64,000 nucleotides of DNA, from the NCBI GenBank assembly GCA_030549335.1, contig JAUKPH010000018.1, positions 6,448,001 to 6,512,000 on the forward strand, given 5' to 3'. This document shows, piece after piece, positions 32,101 to 46,870 of this stretch; the stretch's first letter is position 1; each line of letters begins with the position of its first letter. The DNA comes from Pontederia crassipes. Taxonomy: Eukaryota; Streptophyta; Magnoliopsida; Commelinales; Pontederiaceae. The notes beneath the pieces are model-generated. The model saw only the letters and a program-made list of their open reading frames with translations, searched no databases and was not told where the DNA came from. The position numbers and the translations under genes were made by a program.

Positions 32101-35100
32101 CTTTAGAACTTTAACTCTTTTTCAAACCGAAGTTGAACCGTTACAATCAAAGATAACGCTCTTGGTGATTAGAGTCTTTGAGTTAGGTTCAAAGCTATAA
32201 GTTATAGATACTTATTACAACCTTTGGGTGAACTAAGAGGTGATAGATCTTTAGAACTTTAACTCTATTTCAAACCGAAGTTGAACCGTTACAATCAAAG
32301 ATAACGCTCTTGGGGATTAGAGTCTTTGAGTTAGGTTCAAAGCTATAAGTTATAGATACTTATTACAACCTTTGGATGAAGTAAGAGGTGATAGATCTTT
32401 AGAACTTTAACTCTATTTCAAACCGAAGTTGAACCGTTACAATCAAAGATAACGCTCTTGGGGATTAGAGTCTTAGAGTTAGGTTCAAAGCTATAAGTTA
32501 TAGAAACTTATTACAACCTTTGGGTGTCCTAAGAGGTGATAGATCTTTAGAACATTAACTCTATTTCAAACCGAAGTTGAACCGTTACAATCAAAGATAA
32601 CGCTCTTAGGGATTAGAGTCTTAGAGTTAGGTTCAAAGCTATAAGTTATAGATACTTATTACAACTTTTGGGTGTCCTAAGAGGTGATAGATCTTTGGAA
32701 CTTTAACTCTATTTCAAACAGAAGTTGAACCGTTACAATAAAAGATAACGCTCTTGGGGATTAGACTCTTAGAGTTAGGTTCAAAGCTATAGGTTATAGA
32801 TACTTATTACAACCTTTGGGTGTCCTAAGAGGTGATAGATCTTTGGAACTTTAACTCTATTTCAAACCAAAGTTGAACCGTTACAATCAAAGATAACGCT
32901 CTTGGGGATTAGAGTCTTAGAGTTAGGTTCAAAGCTATAAGTTATAGATACTTATTACAACCTTTGGGTGTCCTAAGAGGTGATAGATCTTCAGAACTTT
33001 AACTCTATTTCAAACCGAAGTTGAACCGTTACAATCAAAGATAACGCTCTTGGGGATTAGAGTCCTAGAGTTAGGTTCAAAGCTATAAGTTATAGATACT
33101 TATTACAACCTTTGGGTGTCCTAAGAGGTGATAGATCTTTAGAACTTTAACTCTATTTCAAACCGAAGTTGAACCGTTACAATCAAAGATAACGCTCTTG
33201 GGGATTAGAGACTTAGAGTTAGGTTCAAAGCTATAAGTTATAGATACTTATTACAACTTTTGGGTGTCCTAAGAGGTGATAGATCTTTGGAACTTTAACT
33301 CTATTTCAAACAGAAGTTGAACCGTTACAATAAAAGATAACGCTCTTGGGGATTAGAGTCTTAGAGTTAGGTTCAAAGCTATAAGTTATAGATACTTATT
33401 ACAACCTTTGGGTGTCCTAAGAGGTGATAGATCTTTGGAACTTTAACTCTATTTCAAACCAAAGTTGAACCGTTACAATCAAATATAACGCTCTTGGGGA
33501 TTAGAGTCCTAGAGTTAGGTTCAAAGCTATAAGTTATAGATACTTATTACAACCTTTGGGTGTCCTAAGAGGTGATAGATCTTTAGAACTTTAACTCTAT
33601 TTCAAACCGAAGTTGAACCGTTACAATCAAAGATAACGCTCTTAGGGATTAGAGTCTTAGAGTTAGGTTCAAAGCTATAAGTTATCGATACTTATCACAA
33701 CCTTTGGGTGTCCTAAGAGGTGATAGATCTTTAGAACTTTAACTCTATTTCAAACCGAAGTTGAACCGTTACAATCAAAGATAACGCTCTTGGGGATTAG
33801 AGTCTTAGAGTTAGGTTCAAAGCTATAAGTTATAGATACTTATTACAACTTTTGGGTGTCCTAAGAGGTGATAGATCTTTGGAACTTTAACTCTATTTCA
33901 AACAGAAGTTGAACCGTTACAATAAAAGATAACGCTCTTGGGGATTAGACTCTTAGAGTTAGGTTCAAAGCTATAAGTTATAGATACTTATTACAACCTT
34001 TGGGTGTCCTAAGAGGTGATAGATCTTCGGAACTTTAACTCTATTTCAAACCAAAGTTGAACCGTTACAATCAAAGATAACGCTCTTGGGGATTAGAGTC
34101 CTAGAGTTAGGTTCAAAGCTATAAGTTATAGATACTTATTACAACCTTTGGGTGTCCTAAGAGGTGATAGATCTTTAGAACTTTAACTCTATTTCAAACC
34201 GAAGTTGAACCGTTACAATCAAAGATAACGCTCTTAGGGATTAGAGTCTTAGAGTTAGGTTCAAAGCTATAAGTTATAGATACTTATCACAACCTTTGGG
34301 TGTCCTAAGAGGTGATAGATCTTTAGAACATTAACTCTATTTCAAACCGAAGTTGAACCGTTACAATCAAAGATAACGCTCTTAGGGATTAGAGTCTTAG
34401 AGTTAGGTTCAAAGCTATAAGTTATAGATACTTATTACAACTTTTGGGTGTCCTAAGAGGTGATAGATCTTTGGAACTTTAACTCTATTTCAAACAGAAG
34501 TTGAACCGTTACAATAAAAGATAACGCTCTTGGGGATTAGACTCTTAGAGTTAGGTTCAAAGCTATAAGTTATAGATACTTATTACAACCTTTGGGTGTC
34601 CTAAGAGGTGATAGATCTTTGGAACTTTAACTCTATTTCAAACCAAAGTTGAACCGTTACAATCAAAGAAAACGCTCTTGGGGATTAGAGTCTTAGAGTC
34701 AGGTTCAAAGCTATAAGTTATAGATACTTATTACAACCTTTGGGTGTCCTAAGAGGTGATAGATCTTTAGAACTTTAACTCTATTTCAAACCCAAGTTGA
34801 ACCGTTACAATCAAAGATAACGCTCTTGGGGATTAGAGTCTTAGAGTTAGGTTCAAAGCTATAAGTTATAGATACTTATTACAACTTTTGGGTGTCCTAA
34901 GAGGTGATAGATCTTTGGAACTTTAACTCTATTTCAAACAGAAGTTGAACCGTTACAATAAAAGATAACGCTCTTGGGGATTAGACTCTTAGAGTTAGGT
35001 TCAAAGCTATAAGTTATAGATACTTATTACAACCTTTGGGTGTCCTAAGAGGTGATAGATCTTTGGAACTTTAACTCTATTTCAAACCAAAGTTGAACCG

Positions 35101-38100
35101 TTACAATCAAAGATAACGCTCTTGGGGATTAGAGTCTTAGAGTTAGGTTCAAAGCTATAAGTTATAGATACTTATTACAACCTTTGGGTGTCCTAAGAGG
35201 TGATAGATCTTTAGAACTTTAACTCTATTTCAAACCGAAGTTGAACCGTTACAATCAAAGATAACGCTCTTGGAGATTAGAGTCTTAGAGTTAGGTTCAA
35301 AGCTATAAGTTATAGATACTTATGACAACCTTTGGGTGTCCTAAGAGGTGATAGATCTTTAGAACTTTAATTCTATTTCAAACCGAAGTTGAACCGTAAC
35401 AATCAAAGATAACGCTCTTGGGGATTAGAGTCTTAGAGTTAGGTTCAAAGCTATAAGTTATAGATACTTATTACAACTTTTGGGTGTCCTAAGAGGTGAT
35501 AGATCTTTGGAACTTTAACTCTATTTCAAACAGAAGTTGAACCGTTACAATAAAAGATAACGCTCTTGGGGATTAGACTCTTAGAGTTAGGTTCAAAGCT
35601 ATAAGTTATAGATATTTATTACAACCTTTGGATGAAGTAAGAGGTGATAGATCTTTAGAACTTTAACTCTATTTCAAACCGAAGTTGAACCGTTACAATC
35701 AAAGATAACGCTCTTGGGGATTAGAGTCTTAGAGTTAGGTTCAAAGCTATAAGTTATAGAAACTTATTACAACCTTTGGGTGTCCTAAGAGGTGATAGAT
35801 CTTTAGAACATTAACTCTATTTCAAACCGAAGTTGAACCGTTACAATCAAAGATAACGCTCTTGGGGATTAGAGACTTAGAGTTAGGTTCAAAGCTATAA
35901 GTTATAGATACTTATTACAACTTTTGGGTGTCCTAAGAGGTGATAGATCTTTGGAACTTTAACTCTATTTCAAACAGAAGTTGAACCGTTACAATAAAAG
36001 ATAACGCTCTTGGGGATTAGAGTCTTAGAGTTAGGTTCAAAGCTATAAGTTATAGATACTTATTACAACCTTTGGGTGTCCTAAGAGGTGATAGATCTTT
36101 GGAACTTTAACTCTATTTCAAACCAAAGTTGAACCGTTACAATCAAAGATAACGCTCTTGGGGATTAGAGTCCTAGAGTTAGGTTCAAAGCTATAAGTTA
36201 TAGATACTTATTACAACCTTTGGGTGTCCTAAGAGGTGATAGATCTTTAGAACTTTAACTCTATTTCAAACCGAAGTTGAACCGTTACAATCAAAGATAA
36301 CGCTCTTAGGGATTAGAGTCTTAGAGTTAGGTTCAAAGCTATAAGTTATAGATACTTATCACAACCTTTGGGTGTCCTAAGAGGTGATAGATCTTTAGAA
36401 CTTTAACTCTATTTCAAACCGAAGTTGAACCGTTACAATCAAAGATAACGCTCTTGGGGATTAGAGTCTTAGAGTTAGGTTCAAAGCTATAAGTTATAGA
36501 TACTTATTACAACTTTTGGGTGTCCTAAGAGGTGATAGATCTTTGGAACTTTAACTCTATTTCAAACAGAAGTTGAACCGTTACAATAAAAGATAACGCT
36601 CTTGGGAATTAGACTCTTAGAGTTAGGTTCAAAGCTATAAGTTATAGATACTTATTACAACCTTTGGGTGTCCTAAGAGGTGATAGATCTTCGGAACTTT
36701 AACTCTATTTCAAACCAAAGTTGAACCGTTACAATCAAAGATAACGCTCTTGGGTATTAGAGTCTTAGAGTTAGGTTCAAAGCTATAAGTTATAGATACT
36801 TATGACAACCTTTGGGCGTCCTAAGAGGTGATAGATCTTTAGAACTTTAACTCTTTTTCAAACCGAAGTTGAACCGTTACAATCAAAGATAACGCTCTAA
36901 GGGATTAGAGTCTTAGAGTTAGGTTCAAAGCTATAAGTTATAGATACTTATGACAACCTTTGGGTGTCCTAAGAGGTGATAGATCTTTAGAACTTTAATT
37001 CTATTTCAAACCGAAGTTGAACCGTAACAATCAAAGATAATGCTCTTGGGGATTAGAGTCTTAGAGTTAGGTTCAAAGCTATAAGTTATAGATACTTATT
37101 ACAACCTTTGGGTGTTCTAAGAGGTATAGATCTTTAGAACTTTAACTCTATTTCAAACCGAAGTTGAACCGTTACAATCAAAGATAACGCTCTTAGGGAT
37201 TAGAGTCTTAGAGTTAGGTTCAAAGCTATAAGTTATAGATACTTATGACAACCTTTGGGTGTCCTAAGAGGTGATAGATCTTTAGAACTTTAACTCTTTT
37301 TCAAACCGAAGTTGAACCGTTACAATCAAAGATAACGCTCTTGGTGATTAGAGTCTTTGAGTTAGGTTCAAAGCTATAAGTTATAGATACTTATTACAAC
37401 CTTTGGGTGAACTAAGAGGTGATAGATCTTTAGAACTTTAACTCTATTTCAAACCGAAGTTGAACCGTTACAATCAAAGATAACGCTCTTGGGGATTAGA
37501 GTCTTTGAGTTAGGTTCAAAGCTATAAGTTATAGATACTTATTACAACCTTTGGATGAAGTAAGAGGTGATAGATCTTTAGAACTTTAACTCTATTTCAA
37601 ACCGAAGTTGAACCGTTACAATCAAAGATAACGCTCTTGGGGATTAGAGTCTTAGAGTTAGGTTCAAAGCTATAAGTTATAGAAACTTATTACAACCTTT
37701 GGGTGTCCTAAGAGGTGATAGATCTTTAGAACATTAACTCTATTTCAAACCGAAGTTGAACCGTTACAATCAAAGATAACGCTCTTAGGGATTAGAGTCT
37801 TAGAGTTAGGTTCAAAGCTATAAGTTATAGATACTTATTACAACTTTTGGGTGTCCTAAGAGGTGATAGATCTTTGGAACTTTAACTCTATTTCAAACAG
37901 AAGTTGAACCGTTACAATAAAAGATAACGCTCTTGGGGATTAGACTCTTAGAGTTAGGTTCAAAGCTATAGGTTATAGATACTTATTACAACCTTTGGGT
38001 GTCCTAAGAGGTGATAGATCTTTGGAACTTTAACTCTATTTCAAACCAAAGTTGAACCGTTACAATCAAAGATAACGCTCTTGGGGATTAGAGTCTTAGA

Positions 38101-39490
38101 GTTAGGTTCAAAGCTATAAGTTATAGATACTTATTACAACCTTTGGGTGTCCTAAGAGGTGATAGATCTTCAGAACTTTAACTCTATTTCAAACCGAAGT
38201 TGAACCGTTACAATCAAAGATAACGCTCTTGGGGATTAGAGTCCTAGAGTTAGGTTCAAAGCTATAAGTTATAGATACTTATTACAACCTTTGGGTGTCC
38301 TAAGAGGTGATAGATCTTTAGAACTTTAACTCTATTTCAAACCGAAGTTGAACCGTTACAATCAAAGATAACGCTCTTGGGGATTAGAGACTTAGAGTTA
38401 GGTTCAAAGCTATAAGTTATAGATACTTATTACAACTTTTGGGTGTCCTAAGAGGTGATAGATCTTTGGAACTTTAACTCTATTTCAAACAGAAGTTGAA
38501 CCGTTACAATAAAAGATAACGCTCTTGGGGATTAGAGTCTTAGAGTTAGGTTCAAAGCTATAAGTTATAGATACTTATTACAACCTTTGGGTGTCCTAAG
38601 AGGTGATAGATCTTTGGAACTTTAACTCTATTTCAAACCAAAGTTGAACCGTTACAATCAAATATAACGCTCTTGGGGATTAGAGTCCTAGAGTTAGGTT
38701 CAAAGCTATAAGTTATAGATACTTATTACAACCTTTGGGTGTCCTAAGAGGTGATAGATCTTTAGAACTTTAACTCTATTTCAAACCGAAGTTGAACCGT
38801 TACAATCAAAGATAACGCTCTTAGGGATTAGAGTCTTAGAGTTAGGTTCAAAGCTATAAGTTATCGATACTTATCACAACCTTTGGGTGTCCTAAGAGGT
38901 GATAGATCTTTAGAACTTTAACTCTATTTCAAACCGAAGTTGAACCGTTACAATCAAAGATAACGCTCTTGGGGATTAGAGTCTTAGAGTTAGGTTCAAA
39001 GCTATAAGTTATAGATACTTATTACAACTTTTGGGTGTCCTAAGAGGTGATAGATCTTTGGAACTTTAACTCTATTTCAAACAGAAGTTGAACCGTTACA
39101 ATAAAAGATAACGCTCTTGGGGATTAGACTCTTAGAGTTAGGTTCAAAGCTATAAGTTATAGATACTTATTACAACCTTTGGGTGTCCTAAGAGGTGATA
39201 GATCTTCGGAACTTTAACTCTATTTCAAACCAAAGTTGAACCGTTACAATCAAAGATAACGCTCTTGGGGATTAGAGTCCTAGAGTTAGGTTCAAAGCTA
39301 TAAGTTATAGATACTTATTACAACCTTTGGGTGTCCTAAGAGGTGATAGATCTTTAGAACTTTAACTCTATTTCAAACCGAAGTTGAACCGTTACAATCA
39401 AAGATAACGCTCTTAGGGATTAGAGTCTTAGAGTTAGGTTCAAAGCTATAAGTTATAGATACTTATCACAACCTTTGGGTGTCCTAAGAG
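29140..39490 (-). repeat. 5179-bp (35-monomer) higher-order repeat, two tandem copies
   Basis: Five rare markers give the same offset of 5179 bp: GAACATT (29147, 34326), GAAAACGC (29489, 34668), TTGGAGATTA (30091, 35270), ATGCTCTTGG (31861, 37040) and GTTATCGATA (33681, 38860). 5179 is 35 x 148 minus 1, the missing base coming from the AGGTATAGATC monomer. Copy borders are near 29140, 34320 and 39490. Few differences are visible between the copies, so the duplication is young. Confidence 0.9.
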
Positions 39491-40539
39491 GTGATAGATC
39501 TTTAGAACTTTAACTCTATTTCAAACCGAAGTTGAACCGTTACAATCAAAGATAACGCTCTTGGGTATTAGAGTCTTAGAGTTAGGTTCAAAGCTATAAG
39601 TTATAGATACTTATTACAACCTTTGGGTGTCCTAAGAGGTGATAGATCTTTAGAACTTTAACTCTATTTCAAACCGAAGTTGAACCGTTACAATCAAAGA
39701 TAACGCTCTTGGGGATTAGAGTCTTAGAGTTAGGTTCAAAGCTATAAGTTATAGATACTTATGACAACCTTTGGGTGTCCTAAGAGGTGATAGATCTTTA
39801 GAACTTTAATTCTATTTCAAACCGAAGTTGAACCGTAACAATCAAAGATAATGCTCTTGGGGATTAGAGTCTTAGAGTTAGGTTCAAAGCTATAAGTTAT
39901 AGATACTTATTACAACCTTTGGGTGTTCTAAGAGGTATAGATCTTTAGAACTTTAACTCTATTTCAAACCGAAGTTGAACCGTTACAATCAAAGATAACG
40001 CTCTTAGGGATTAGAGTCTTAGAGTTAGGTTCAAAGCTATAAGTTATAGATACTTATGACAACCTTTTGGTGTCCTAAGAGGTGATAGATCTTTAGAACT
40101 TTAACTCTTTTTCAAACCGAAGTTGAACCGTTACAATCAAAGATAACGCTCTTGGTGATTAGAGTCTTTGAGTTAGGTTCAAAGCTATAAGTTATAGATA
40201 CTTATTACAACCTTTGGGTGAACTAAGAGGTGATAGATCTTTAGAACTTTAACTCTATTTCAAACCGAAGTTGAACCGTTACAATCAAAGATAACGCTCT
40301 TGGGGATTAGAGTCTTTGAGTTAGGTTCAAAGCTATAAGTTATAGATACTTATTACAACCTTTGGATGAAGTAAGAGGTGATAGATCTTTAGAACTTTAA
40401 CTCTATTTCAAACCGAAGTTGAACCGTTACAATAAAAAATAACGCTCTTGGGGATTAGAGTCTTAGAGTTAGGTTCAAAGCTATAAGTTATAGAAACTTA
40501 TTACAACCTTTGGGTGTCCTAAGAGGTGATAGATCTTTA

Positions 40540-43500
40540 GAACATTAACTCTATTTCAAACCGAAGTTGAACCGTTACAATCAAAGATAACGCTCTTAGG
40601 GATTAGAGTCTTAGAGTTAGGTTCAAAGCTATAAGTTATAGATACTTATTACAACTTTTGGGTGTCCTAAGAGGTGATAGATCTTTGGAACTTTAACTCT
40701 ATTTCAAACAGAAGTTGAACCGTTACAATAAAAGATAACGCTCTTGGGGATTAGACTCTTAGAGTTAGGTTCAAAACTATAAGTTATAGATACTTATTAC
40801 AACCTTTGGGTGTCCTAAGAGGTGATAGATCTTTGGAACTTTAACTCTATTTCAAACCAAAGTTGAACCGTTACAATCAAAGAAAACGCTCTTGGGGATT
40901 AGAGTCTTAGAGTCAGGTTCAAAGCTATAAGTTATAGATACTTATTACAACCTTTGGGTGTCCTAAGAGGTGATAGATCTTTAGAACTTTAACTCTATTT
41001 CAAACCCAAGTTGAACCGTTACAATCAAAGATAACGCTCTTGGGGATTAGAGTCTTAGAGTTAGGTTCAAAGCTATAAGTTATAGATACTTATTACAACT
41101 TTTGGGTGTCCTAAGAGGTGATAGATCTTTGGAACTTTAACTCTATTTCAAACAGAAGTTGAACCGTTACAATAAAAGATAACGCTCTTGGGGATTAGAC
41201 TCTTAGAGTTAGGTTCAAAGCTATAAGTTATAGATACTTATTACAACCTTTGGGTGTCCTAAGAGGTGATAGATCTTTGGAACTTTAACTCTATTTCAAA
41301 CCAAAGTTGAACCGTTACAATCAAAGATAACGCTCTTGGGGATTAGAGTCTTAGAGTTAGGTTCAAAGCTATAAGTTATAGATACTTATTACAACCTTTG
41401 GGTGTCCTAAGAGGTGATAGATCTTTAGAACTTTAACTCTATTTCAAACCGAAGTTGAACCGTTACAATCAAAGATAACGCTCTTGGAGATTAGAGTCTT
41501 AGAGTTAGGTTCAAAGCTATAAGTTATAGATACTTATGACAACCTTTGGGTGTCCTAAGAGGTGATAGATCTTTAGAACTTTAATTCTATTTCAAACCGA
41601 AGTTGAACCGTAACAATCAAAGATAACGCTCTTGGGGATTAGAGTCTTAGAGTTAGGTTCAAAGCTATAAGTTATAGATACTTATTACAACTTTTGGGTG
41701 TCCTAAGAGGTGATAGATCTTTGGAACTTTAACTCTATTTCAAACAGAAGTTGAACCGTTACAATAAAAGATAACGCTCTTGGGGATTAGACTCTTAGAG
41801 TTAGGTTCAAAGCTATAAGTTATAGATATTTATTACAACCTTTGGATGAAGTAAGAGGTGATAGATCTTTAGAACTTTAACTCTATTTCAAACCGAAGTT
41901 GAACCGTTACAATCAAAGATAACGCTCTTGGGGATTAGAGTCTTAGAGTTAGGTTCAAAGCTATAAGTTATAGAAACTTATTACAACCTTTGGGTGTCCT
42001 AAGAGGTGATAGATCTTTAGAACATTAACTCTATTTCAAACCAAAGTTGAACCGTTACAATCAAAGAAAACGCTCTTGGGGATTAGAGTCTTAGAGTCAG
42101 GTTCAAAGCTATAAGTTATAGATACTTATTACAACCTTTGGGTGTCCTAAGAGGTGATAGATCTTTAGAACTTTAACTCTATTTCAAACCCAAGTTGAAC
42201 CGTTACAATCAAAGATAACGCTCTTGGGGATTAGAGTCTTAGAGTTAGGTTCAAAGCTATAAGTTATAGATACTTATTACAACTTTTGGGTGTCCTAAGA
42301 GGTGATAGATCTTTGGAACTTTAACTCTATTTCAAACAGAAGTTGAACCGTTACAATAAAAGATAACGCTCTTGGGGATTAGACTCTTAGAGTTAGGTTC
42401 AAAGCTATAAGTTATAGATACTTATTACAACCTTTGGGTGTCCTAAGAGGTGATAGATCTTTGGAACTTTAACTCTATTTCAAACCAAAGTTGAACCGTT
42501 ACAATCAAAGATAACGCTCTTGGGGATTAGAGTCTTAGAGTTAGGTTCAAAGCTATAAGTTATAGATACTTATTACAACCTTTGGGTGTCCTAAGAGGTG
42601 ATAGATCTTTAGAACTTTAATTCTATTTCAAACCGAAGTTGAACCGTAACAATCAAAGATAACGCTCTTGGGGATTAGAGTCTTAGAGTTAGGTTCAAAG
42701 CTATAAGTTATAGATACTTATTACAACTTTTGGGTGTCCTAAGAGGTGATAGATCTTTGGAACTTTAACTCTATTTCAAACAGAAGTTGAACCGTTACAA
42801 TAAAAGATAACGCTCTTGGGGATTAGACTCTTAGAGTTAGGTTCAAAGCTATAAGTTATAGATATTTATTACAACCTTTGGATGAAGTAAGAGGTGATAG
42901 ATCTTTAGAACTTTAACTCTATTTCAAACCGAAGTTGAACCGTTACAATCAAAGATAACGCTCTTGGGGATTAGAGTCTTAGAGTTAGGTTCAAAGCTAT
43001 AAGTTATAGAAACTTATTACAACCTTTGGGTGTCCTAAGAGGTGATAGATCTTTAGAACATTAACTCTATTTCAAACCGAAGTTGAACCGTTACAATCAA
43101 AGATAACGCTCTTGGGGATTAGAGACTTAGAGTTAGGTTCAAAGCTATAAGTTATAGATACTTATTACAACTTTTGGGTGTCCTAAGAGGTAATAGATCT
43201 TTGGAACTTTAACTCTATTTCAAACAGAAGTTGAACCGTTACAATAAAAGATAACGCTCTTGGGGATTAGAGTCTTAGAGTTAGGTTCAAAGCTATAAGT
43301 TATAGATACTTATTACAACCTTTGGGTGTCCTAAGAGGTGATAGATCTTTGGAACTTTAACTCTATTTCAAACCAAAGTTGAACCGTTACAATCAAAGAT
43401 AACGCTCTTGGGGATTAGAGTCCTAGAGTTAGGTTCAAAGCTATAAGTTATAGATACTTATTACAACCTTTGGGTGTCCTAAGAGGTGATAGATCTTTAG

Positions 43501-46500
43501 AACTTTAACTCTATTTCAAACCGAAGTTGAACCGTTACAATCAAAGATAACGCTCTTAGGGATTAGAGTCTTAGAGTTAGGTTCAAAGCTATAAGTTATA
43601 GATACTTATCACAACCTTTGGGTGTCCTAAGAGGTGATAGATCTTTAGAACTTTAACTCTATTTCAAACCGAAGTTGAACCGTTACAATCAAAGATAACG
43701 CTCTTGGGGATTAGAGTCTTAGAGTTAGGTTCAAAGCTATAAGTTATAGATACTTATTACAACTTTTGGGTGTCCTAAGAGGTGATAGATCTTTGGAACT
43801 TTAACTCTATTTCAAACAGAAGTTGAACCGTTACAATAAAAGATAACGCTCTTGGGAATTAGACTCTTAGAGTTAGGTTCAAAGCTATAAGTTATAGATA
43901 CTTATTACAACCTTTGGGTGTCCTAAGAGGTGATAGATCTTCGGAACTTTAACTCTATTTCAAACCAAAGTTGAACCGTTACAATCAAAGAGAACGCTCT
44001 TGGGTATTAGAGTCTTAGAGTTAGGTTCAAAGCTATAAGTTATAGATACTTATGACAACCTTTGGGCGTCCTAAGAGGTGATAGATCTTTAGAACTTTAA
44101 CTCTTTTTCAAACCGAAGTTGAACCGTTACAATCAAAGATAACGCTCTAAGGGATTAGAGTCTTAGAGTTAGGTTCAAAGCTATAAGTTATAGATACTTA
44201 TGACAACCTTTGGGTGTCCTAAGAGGTGATAGATCTTTAGAACTTTAATTCTATTTCAAACCGAAGTTGAACCGTAACAATCAAAGATAATGCTCTTGGG
44301 GATTAGAGTCTTAGAGTTAGGTTCAAAGCTATAAGTTATAGATACTTATTACAACCTTTGGGTGTTCTAAGAGGTATAGATCTTTAGAACTTTAACTCTA
44401 TTTCAAACCGAAGTTGAACCGTTACAATCAAAGATAACGCTCTTAGGGATTAGAGTCTTAGAGTTAGGTTCAAAGCTATAAGTTATAGATACTTATGACA
44501 ACCTTTGGGTGTCCTAAGAGGTGATAGATCTTTAGAACTTTAACTCTTTTTCAAACCGAAGTTGAACCGTTACAATCAAAGATAACGCTCTTGGTGATTA
44601 GAGTCTTTGAGTTAGGTTCAAAGCTATAAGTTATAGATACTTATTACAACCTTTGGGTGAACTAAGAGGTGATAGATCTTTAGAACTTTAACTCTATTTC
44701 AAACCGAAGTTGAACCGTTACAATCAAAGATAACGCTCTTGGGGATTAGAGTCTTTGAGTTAGGTTCAAAGCTATAAGTTATAGATACTTATTACAACCT
44801 TTGGATGAAGTAAGAGGTGATAGATCTTTAGAACTTTAACTCTATTTCAAACCGAAGTTGAACCGTTACAATCAAAGATAACGCTCTTGGGGATTAGAGT
44901 CTTAGAGTTAGGTTCAAAGCTATAAGTTATAGAAACTTATTACAACCTTTGGGTGTCCTAAGAGGTGATAGATCTTTAGAACATTAACTCTATTTCAAAC
45001 CGAAGTTGAACCGTTACAATCAAAGATAACGCTCTTAGGGATTAGAGTCTTAGAGTTAGGTTCAAAGCTATAAGTTATAGATACTTATTACAACTTTTGG
45101 GTGTCCTAAGAGGTGATAGATCTTTGGAACTTTAACTCTATTTCAAACAGAAGTTGAACCGTTACAATAAAAGATAACGCTCTTGGGGATTAGACTCTTA
45201 GAGTTAGGTTCAAAGCTATAGGTTATAGATACTTATTACAACCTTTGGGTGTCCTAAGAGGTGATAGATCTTTGGAACTTTAACTCTATTTCAAACCAAA
45301 GTTGAACCGTTACAATCAAAGATAACGCTCTTGGGGATTAGAGTCTTAGAGTTAGGTTCAAAGCTATAAGTTATAGATACTTATTACAACCTTTGGGTGT
45401 CCTAAGAGGTGATAGATCTTCAGAACTTTAACTCTATTTCAAACCGAAGTTGAACCGTTACAATCAAAGATAACGCTCTTGGGGATTAGAGTCCTAGAGT
45501 TAGGTTCAAAGCTATAAGTTATAGATACTTATTACAACCTTTGGGTGTCCTAAGAGGTGATAGATCTTTAGAACTTTAACTCTATTTCAAACCGAAGTTG
45601 AACCGTTACAATCAAAGATAACGCTCTTGGGGATTAGAGTCTTAGAGTTAGGTTCAAAGCTATAAGTTATAGATACTTATTACAACCTTTGGGTGTCCTA
45701 AGAGGTGATAGATCTTTAGAACTTTAACTCTATTTCAAACAGAAGTTGAACCGTTACAATAAAAGATAACGCTCTTGGGGATTAGAGTCTTAGAGTTAGG
45801 TTCAAAGCTATAAGTTATAGATACTTATTACAACCTTTGGGTGTCCTAAGAGGTGATAGATCTTTGGAACTTTAACTCTATTTCAAACCAAAGTTGAACC
45901 GTTACAATCAAATATAACGCTCTTGGGGATTAGAGTCCTAGAGTTAGGTTCAAAGCTATAAGTTATAGATACTTATTACAACCTTTGGGTGTCCTAAGAG
46001 GTGATAGATCTTTAGAACTTTAACTCTATTTCAAACCGAAGTTGAACCGTTACAATCAAAGATAACGCTCTTAGGGATTAGAGTCTTAGAGTTAGGTTCA
46101 AAGCTATAAGTTATCGATACTTATCACAACCTTTGGGTGTCCTAAGAGGTGATAGATCTTTAGAACTTTAACTCTATTTCAAACCGAAGTTGAACCGTTA
46201 CAATCAAAGATAACGCTCTTGGGGATTAGAGTCTTAGAGTTAGGTTCAAAGCTATAAGTTATAGATACTTATTACAACTTTTGGGTGTCCTAAGAGGTGA
46301 TAGATCTTTGGAACTTTAACTCTATTTCAAACAGAAGTTGAACCGTTACAATAAAAGATAACGCTCTTGGGGATTAGACTCTTAGAGTTAGGTTCAAAGC
46401 TATAAGTTATAGATACTTATTACAACCTTTGGGTGTCCTAAGAGGTGATAGATCTTCGGAACTTTAACTCTATTTCAAACCAAAGTTGAACCGTTACAAT

Positions 46501-46870
46501 CAAAGATAACGCTCTTGGGGATTAGAGTCCTAGAGTTAGGTTCAAAGCTATAAGTTATAGATACTTATTACAACCTTTGGGTGTCCTAAGAGGTGATAGA
46601 TCTTTAGAACTTTAACTCTATTTCAAACCGAAGTTGAACCGTTACAATCAAAGATAACGCTCTTAGGGATTAGAGTCTTAGAGTTAGGTTCAAAGCTATA
46701 AGTTATAGATACTTATCACAAACTTTGGGTGTCCTAAGAGGTGATAGATCTTTAGAACTTTAACTCTATTTCAAACCGAAGTTGAACCGTTACAATCAAA
46801 GATAACGCTCTTGGGTATTAGAGTCTTAGAGTTAGGTTCAAAGCTATAAGTTATAGATACTTATTACAAC
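40540..46870 (-). repeat. Third, rearranged copy of the 35-monomer higher-order repeat
   Basis: Markers lie 6214 bp after those of the second copy at the start (GAAAACGC 40882, TTGGAGA 41484). Later ones lie 7250 bp after (ATGCTCTTGG 44290, GTTATCGATA 46110, TTGGGTATTA 46811). The 1036-bp (7-monomer) increase is explained by an internal duplication around 40.9-42.9 kb. Before it, about 39.7-40.54 kb repeats 36.9-37.73 kb at an offset of 2811 bp. Confidence 0.82.
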
